NCBI GenBank assembly: GCA_037501455.1
Contig: CM074860.1
Coordinates: 23,333,001 to 23,397,000, forward strand
Reading direction: 5' to 3'
DNA: 64,000 nt
Origin: Lantana camara
Taxonomy: Eukaryota > Streptophyta > Magnoliopsida > Lamiales > Verbenaceae
Part shown: piece after piece, positions 58,931 to 64,000 of the stretch
Layout of the letters: every line of letters begins with the position of its first letter
How positions within the stretch are numbered: position 1 is the stretch's first letter
The notes under the pieces: generated by a model
The model's database searches: none
The model's input: only the letters and a program-made list of their open reading frames with translations
Told to the model about the DNA's origin: nothing
Made by a program: the position numbers and the translations under genes

Positions 58931-60139
58931 TCTATTATTCATTACTGGAATGGAATAGTGATTTTAAAAGGTAAACAAGAAATATTATTGCTGTTAGGAA
59001 TAGTACCCTAGAAAGCCGATTGTATATCCGCTTTGTGCTTTTCCTTATTGTAATCACAGACAATCTTTGAATGAAATAACGAATTGAGGCAACACTTCTT
59101 TATATGCTCTTGTTTGGTATGCTTTTACTTTAGCTGTGCATATATGAGAACTCCCCTAATCCTGATGACTTTAGGACTCTACCATTTAGGTGAAATGGTT
59201 CATGAAACGAGCCCTATATCACATAAGTCATGATTAGTAAAATACTCCAAGCCGATGAGTCCTACAGACAGTGGGAGTGTCAACCTGACTCCTCTAAGGC
59301 TTGCTTGTGGGATCACGCCCTTAAGAAGGACCACCTTGTTTCATGGAGGTGCAAAGTGTATAGTTGATACGTGCGTGATACATGAGGGTGCTTACTTTAA
59401 TAAGTAAGTTCACTGAGGTGCCCCGTGTGAGAACATTCCTAAATGGGAAAGGAAGTTTCTATTTCAGGAAATAGAAACTTCCAGATTAGGAAATATCTCA
59501 CGAGTCATTGATGTGATTAATTGATCCTTAGACTTGAGGTTCCTTGTCACTTTATGAGTTAACTCTGCAGTCTTAGGTATAAGCTTTAAAGGGTGTCGCC
59601 TTAGACAACTGATTCAAGGCTTATGCTGGGGTTGCACAAGTGATTCATGAAAGTGAATGAGAATCAAGAAAGGACCTACACTTGCATTTGCAAGGTGATC
59701 TCTTATTGTGTAAGTCATTCATATGCCATATGGAGTCCTTGGCCAAGGCAGTAGATCAAGACATCAAGAAAAGGGTTTCTTGGATTGAGATCAAATGGAT
59801 ATGAAATGCACTTAGCCTTAAGACCGGATTATTAGGGTTCTGATTATTCCCTTGCCGTAGATCTTGGTTGAGAGATAGTAAGTAGGAGGATTGTATCTCA
59901 TGTGAATCAATGACTTAAAGGTTCTGTCGAATCCGAACATTCCAATTCAGCTAGGGGTTAAACACCTGTTGCTAGACTATGGTCGTTTAATCTGTGGACT
60001 GATTAATTAATTAGTGAATTAATTAATTAGGGTCACTGCTAAGTGAATTGAGAACCTAGAGGGTCACACACAACAACTTGGTTACATGAGTTGAGGCTTT
60101 AAAATGATTAAACGAGTTAATCGGGCCAAGACGGTTCCA

Positions 60140-60196
60140 CACGTGTGAAGCCACACGTGTGGGTCACGTGAGTGACACTTGTCCTTGTGACACGTG
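60140..60196 (+). promoter_or_regulatory. Cluster of four G-boxes in the copia LTR U3
   Basis: CACGTG at 60140-60145, 60154-60159, 60165-60170 and 60191-60196. These are perfect core sites for plant bZIP and bHLH factors, including ABA- and light-responsive ones, about 390 bp upstream of the TATA box. Confidence 0.8.
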
Positions 60197-60204
60197 TCAC
60201 ACAC

Positions 60205-60208
<4 letters not shown>

Positions 60209-60254
<46 letters not shown>
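60209..60254. repeat. (AT)n microsatellite in the copia LTR
   Basis: Uninterrupted AT run just downstream of the G-box cluster. Confidence 0.95.
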
Positions 60255-60258
<4 letters not shown>

Positions 60259-60579
60259 TATATATTAAATAATTAATTTGTTAATTATTTAATAGACTTT
60301 GTTTTAATTTTGAATTAAAAAGAAAGTCTTATTTTGGAGAAAAATAATCTAGTTAATTAATTACGAATTAATTAATTAGATAAAAATAAGTTATTTATTT
60401 TATAATAAATAAAGTATAAAATTATCCAAAAATAGTTTGGATATTTTTAGCTCTCTTGAAAGTTGATTTGAATTAGAATTCAAAGTCAAAGTCAAAATTA
60501 CTTGATGATCAAGTAATAGGAGAGAGAGAGACCAAAATCCTAGCCCAATAAGGACTAGGAATTTCGGCACTCCCCCTCT

Positions 60580-60587
60580 TATAAATA
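60580..60587 (+). promoter_or_regulatory. TATA box of the copia LTR
   Basis: TATAAATA in CCCCTCTTATAAATAGGGG, the most convincing core promoter in the LTR. The start site should lie about 30 bp downstream. Confidence 0.75.
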
Positions 60588-60855
60588 GGGGAGCTCGAGC
60601 TCCTCTAGGAGCTAATTGGCAATTCTTTTGGTTCTTGTGTTGAACACCTTCCTTTCTCCAAGATAAACGAAACCCTAGGTTAAGCCTAAACACTAACTAG
60701 AGAACTAGCATCCTTACTAGTTAGATTGTGATCAAGTTGGTGGACTATCTCTAGAGAGCTTCAAGTTAGAAGTTTGAAGATTCGAGCTCTACCAAGGAGA
60801 GGGGATCAAGCTGCGAGAAGAGCGTTCTTGGGTGGCTTGAAACGCTTCAAGAAAG

Positions 60856-60861
60856 AATAAA
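60856..60861 (+). terminator. Polyadenylation signal in the copia LTR
   Basis: AATAAA about 270 bp after the TATA box, suitable for ending transcripts in the 3' LTR copy. Confidence 0.5.
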
Positions 60862-60977
60862 AGAAAAGTAAGTTTCTTAATTCCTTCGAATTTGGTTACA
60901 CGATTGCGAGTCCAAGATCCTTTTGTTGGGAAAATTTTTTAAATTCCGCTGCTTTCTGATTCGTGTTTTCCAACAAG

Positions 60978-60990
60978 TGGTATCAGAGCC
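60978..60990 (+). other. Primer binding site of the copia element
   Basis: TGGTATCAGAGCC two bases after the LTR end, complementary to the 3' end of initiator-Met tRNA. Confidence 0.9.
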
Positions 60991-63137
60991 ACCTCGTTAA
61001 TCGTGTTTCTGATTCGTCTCTATTATACTGAATTTGGTAGGAATTCTTAGGCTTGATGCGATTGGGTATTTGTAATTGTTTTAGAAAGCCTGAATTACGA
61101 AACTGTATTTTTTTCCTGAAAGTTTCTGAAAATTGGTTTTTACAAAATTTAATTTTTGAAAACTATTTTAGATTTGAAACTGTATAAACTGTTTTTGGAT
61201 TGGTTTTGCTTTTGAACGAAAACACGAAACGAAAACCCGGATTACGAAGAACACGCGAAACCCCGCGCGCGAAGGCGTCGCGCGCAGCCGGCCGCCCGCC
61301 CAGGCGCGCGCTTGGGCGACGCCGCCCCAGCACCCTCCCGCAATTGGGCGGGAGGCCTTCCGGGCATGCCTACGCCCGCACTCGGCCGGGAGGAGCCACG
61401 CGCAGCGAGCGCACTCGCGCTCGTGCCTGCATCGTGCACGGCTCTTCTCGCGTACGGGCCCCGTTTTTCCGTATTCCGTGTTTTTCGTGTTTCTTCCAAT
61501 CCAGTCCCAAATTTTATTTTAATTTTTAAAATTTTATTTTTTGAATATTTATTTTAATTTTTGAATAAAACTTAAAATTGGGATTTTTTGAGAAATTGAA
61601 ACGGTTTATATTTTGGGAAAATACAATCTTTAATAAAATTATTAATTTTCAGAAATTAATTGGAATTTTATTTGTTTTGGTAATTTGGGATTTATTGAAA
61701 ACTTTTATAAATAAGACTCGCATCAAGTCGTGTTATAAGTCATTAGGACTTGAAACGAGAATTTTAATTTATTGGCTAAATTTAAATTCTCGCAAAAGCA
61801 TGTTAGGTGATCATGGGCTTAGATCTATGTATGGTTTTAATTTATGCACATGGATGGTTTAAATTGGGGTTGGAGCCCTATAGTTGCATTTTTCAATTGA
61901 GGTTGGAGCCTCACTTATGTGCGTACTGTTATGTGATTTATTATGTGGCTTTCCATATTACTGTTTTTGAGGCCGAGGTAAGCCCCGTGTAATTGTCTAA
62001 GGCCAATATAAAGATTGAGTCTTATTACTTTATGTCTTTTTCTTTTTATTGTAATTTGAGAGTAGAGATAGGTGGTGAGGTTTTATTTTCATTTTGGAGA
62101 CAATGCACCCATGGAGTAAGATGGACCACATTCAAGTAACAAGGAGGCCATAAGTGAAGACCCCTCAAAATGTTAGGGAGGGGAATCTCAATTGTAAAAT
62201 GTTATAGAGATAGGGCTCGTATTTTGTTACCGCTTTCCCTTATGTGATTTGAACTGTTTATGTGGCATGTATGTTAGAACTTGTGATTGTGGAGTGGCTC
62301 CCACATATCACGCATAAGATAGGTAGAACCCATGATCATTACATGTTAGTATCATGCTAGGACATGTTATCTGTTTATGTGCTTGTTTGAAATGCATTTA
62401 TGTGTACTTGCATTAATCAAGACTAATAAAATTGGATAACATATATGTTGGTGAGGTCGAACCGGACAACTCTCCGGTTGATTCGAAAATTCCCATTAAA
62501 TATTAAGCTAATTTCGAACAAATAGGTGTTTAATTCGAGATGCAAATTTTGAATTAAATTCCTAGCATTCCATTAATAAGTTTTAAGTTTAGTAAGTGAA
62601 GCTAGTTATTGTTCGCGAGTCGTGGGATGGCTAGTGGAGCTTATTAGTTCTTAGTTACCTAATTGATCATTTTAAATGGTCAATATTTCGTGGTCAATTT
62701 TAGCAAGGGCGATGTCCGCGAGTCGTGGGTCGTTCGAACTAAGCTTTGGTCATGATCTTATGATTGATGGGTCTAGCTTAACGCCTAAGTAAATATGGAT
62801 GTCGCACGAGTCGTGGGTCCATATTGAAAGATAGGTGATGCAAAAAACAATTACTAAGAGTTCTAAAGGTGTTAGAATTGGTAAGTTGTACCTACCTAGG
62901 GTTCTTACTTAGAGTGTCCGCGAGTCGTGGGTTCGAGGTAAAATGCTTAGGATCTTAGTACCCATTGGGAAACGTGTTCCTCTTAGATCTTTGGGAATTA
63001 TAGATCTTTGAAAAACAGTGGGAGCTACATTAGATTAAAGACCTTATCTTTTGTATATCGTTATAATTCAGCACGCTCACTAGTTCTCTGTTTTACCATT
63101 TAGGTCGTAGATTCTGTGATTCTCTACGTGTTTTGAA
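60991..63137 (+). other. Long untranslated leader of the copia element
   Basis: About 2.1 kb between primer site and gag ATG. It has no gene-like frame, but holds a GC-rich island (61247-61470) and four copies of a 13-mer CGCGAGTCGTGGG (one as CACGAGTCGTGGG) at 62614, 62717, 62805 and 62919. Long leaders are usual in this copia group and may hold packaging or translation-control signals. Confidence 0.7.
61247..61470. other. GC- and CpG-rich island in the copia leader
   Basis: A sharp change from AT-rich text to GCGCGCGAAGGCGTCGCGCG, CCGCCCGCCCAGGCGCGCG and the like, then back. Arg-rich readings in several frames are a result of base composition. Confidence 0.85.
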
Positions 63138-64000
63138 ATGGCAACCAAAAACCCTCTTGTATCGATCCTCGAGTCAAACAAGTTGACTGGTCCCAACTAT
63201 TATGATTGGCTGAGGAATCTAAAAATCGTTTTAGATTCTGAGAAGAGAACTTACGTTCTCTTCGAAGGGGAGCCAAGTCCAGAAGGGGAGGCTCCCACTC
63301 GGGCTGAGCGGGACGCGATTCAGAAGTGGAAGGATAATTATCTCCAAGCCCGTTGCCTTATGTTGGCTAACATGTCTCCGGACTTGCAAAGGCAACATGA
63401 GGCCATGGAGTTCGCTTGGGAAATTTACGACCACTTAGAGCAACTTTACCGCCCTCATGAACGTGTTACAAGGTATAACACTTCAAAGGAATTGTTCCAT
63501 TTGAGAATGAGGGAAGGTTCAAGTGTCCATGAATATGGACTCAAGTTTCTCGCCCTTACTGAGAAACTTGCTTCCATAGACATGCCACTGAAAGATGAGC
63601 TTTCAGTGGATTTGTTGCTAGCTTCGCTCCCACCATCATTCAACCCATTTGTCCTTAACTTCAATATAAATCATGCTGGTGCTACTGTAGCTGAGCTGAT
63701 TAGTCAGCTTGTGACTGCTGAAAGCACGATCAAGAAGGACCATAAGGTTATGATGGTGAATGCTCCATCTTCCTCTTCTGGGCCTTCTAAAGGTAACGGC
63801 AAGAAAGCCCAAAAGAAGAAGAAGAAACCCCTTAAGCCCACTGGTGGCATTTCGAAGGGGAAGGCCCAAAAGAAGAAGCGTGATCAGAAAGAGGATGTTT
63901 GCTTCCATTGTGGCAAAGCGGGACATTGGAGGAGAAACTGCCCAGAGTACAAGGCTACTCTAAAGAAAGGTATCTTTCTCGTTGAAGTAAATCTTTCTAT
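63138..64000 (+). CDS. Ty1/copia gag (start of gag-pol), continues past the window
   Basis: The ATG at 63138 opens 287 codons without a stop to the window end. MATKNPLVSILESNKLTGPNYYDWLRNL-type start, the UBN2/gag core with ANMSPDLQRQHEAM, LEQLYRPHERVTRY, LKDELSVDLLLASLPPSF and AELISQLVTAES, then a Lys-rich stretch and a CCHC zinc knuckle (CFHCGKAGHWRRNC, about residues 254-267). This is capsid plus nucleocapsid. Protease and pol should follow. The intact frame suggests a fairly young copy. Confidence 0.92.
   Translation, partial: MATKNPLVSILESNKLTGPNYYDWLRNLKIVLDSEKRTYVLFEGEPSPEGEAPTRAERDAIQKWKDNYLQARCLMLANMSPDLQRQHEAMEFAWEIYDHLEQLYRPHERVTRYNTSKELFHLRMREGSSVHEYGLKFLALTEKLASIDMPLKDELSVDLLLASLPPSFNPFVLNFNINHAGATVAELISQLVTAESTIKKDHKVMMVNAPSSSSGPSKGNGKKAQKKKKKPLKPTGGISKGKAQKKKRDQKEDVCFHCGKAGHWRRNCPEYKATLKKGIFLVEVNLS

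Larger units (their letters stand above)
41100..58991. mobile_element. Large Mutator-like (MULE) locus with accessory genes and phased ATCTA-N4-TAGAT boxes
   Basis: A MuDR-type transposase, a GRF zinc-finger gene, a DUF1985-Ulp1 gene and a duplicated unknown gene are interleaved with one family of 14-bp palindromic boxes found in introns and spacers throughout. Ulp1-like proteases carried by Mutator-like elements are known in plants (KAONASHI-type). Terminal inverted repeats and the 9-bp target duplication are not visible. The left end is uncertain and the right end is cut by a copia insertion at 58992, so treating this as a single element is an inference. Confidence 0.5.
58992..60975 (+). 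repeat. 5' LTR of a Ty1/copia element, 1984 bp
   Basis: TGTTAGGAATAGTACCC to TTTTCCAACA, followed at once by an initiator-Met primer binding site. It contains a G-box cluster, an AT microsatellite, a TATA box and a poly-A signal in the right order for U3 and R. The 5' flank is ATTGC. The 3' end of the element is outside the window, so the target duplication cannot be checked. The LTR length and gag fit the Tork/Angela/TAR group better than short-LTR copia lineages. Confidence 0.9.

Noticed and set aside
61200..61557. Arg-rich ORFs in the copia leader, both strands
   Set aside because: Result of the GC-rich island. Several frames are open at once and none has a domain.

Overview
This window reads as a repeat-rich, AT-rich stretch of a plant nuclear genome, almost certainly a eudicot. 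The evidence is nested plant-type Ty3/gypsy chromoviruses, Ty1/copia elements primed by initiator-Met tRNA, an L1-type LINE with a C-terminal RNase H, a Mutator-like (MuDR) locus with GRF and DUF1985-Ulp1 companions, TTTAGGG-like repeats, and one intron-containing host gene. The species cannot be named from sequence alone. Only the reductase gene at 29.7-33.9 kb looks like an intact host gene. Almost everything else is mobile DNA or its debris.

Layout. 1-12.2 kb: a LINE ORF2 3' end split by a very young gypsy element (element A, 187-11182, 5-bp target duplication GGTTC) with nearly identical 3.9-kb LTRs but a gutted pol. 12.2-14.6 kb: spacer with a short retro-fragment and a MITE with a 10-bp target duplication. 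14.6-26.8 kb: an old LTR (D) interrupted by gypsy element B (14972-26510, target duplication CACTT), whose 5' LTR was entered by a third LTR (C) and then partly deleted. 26.8-28.2 kb: a decayed copia 3' end with its LTR. 28.9-29.3 kb: a roughly 300-bp near-perfect palindrome. 29.7-33.9 kb: a four-exon enone/quinone oxidoreductase gene, with a transposon-like insert in its first intron. 34.3-39.7 kb: two copies of a tandem-repeat-bearing MITE-like element flanking a minus-strand gag-only element with 55-bp terminal repeats.

41.1-59.0 kb is the most unusual region. It looks like one large Mutator-like locus: a MuDR transposase pseudogene with a 2.66-kb solo LTR in its intron, a GRF zinc-finger gene, a DUF1985-Ulp1 cysteine-protease gene, and two tandem copies of an unrecognised two-exon gene on the minus strand. 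Introns and spacers across it, but not the exons, are filled with a 14-bp inverted-half-site box, ATCTA-N4-TAGAT. The boxes recur at about 21 bp (sometimes 31-32 bp), that is, two or three helical turns. They sit alone, in a 270-bp array, in a 340-bp array and in several introns. I rank this as the best candidate for an undescribed system.

59.0-64.0 kb: the 5' LTR, long leader and intact gag start of a Ty1/copia element running off the window. Its LTR has four CACGTG G-boxes within 57 bp, and its leader has a GC-rich island and a four-times repeated 13-mer.

All calls are by eye. Boundaries without target duplications are approximate. Counts of substitutions and motifs were made by reading, not by alignment software.
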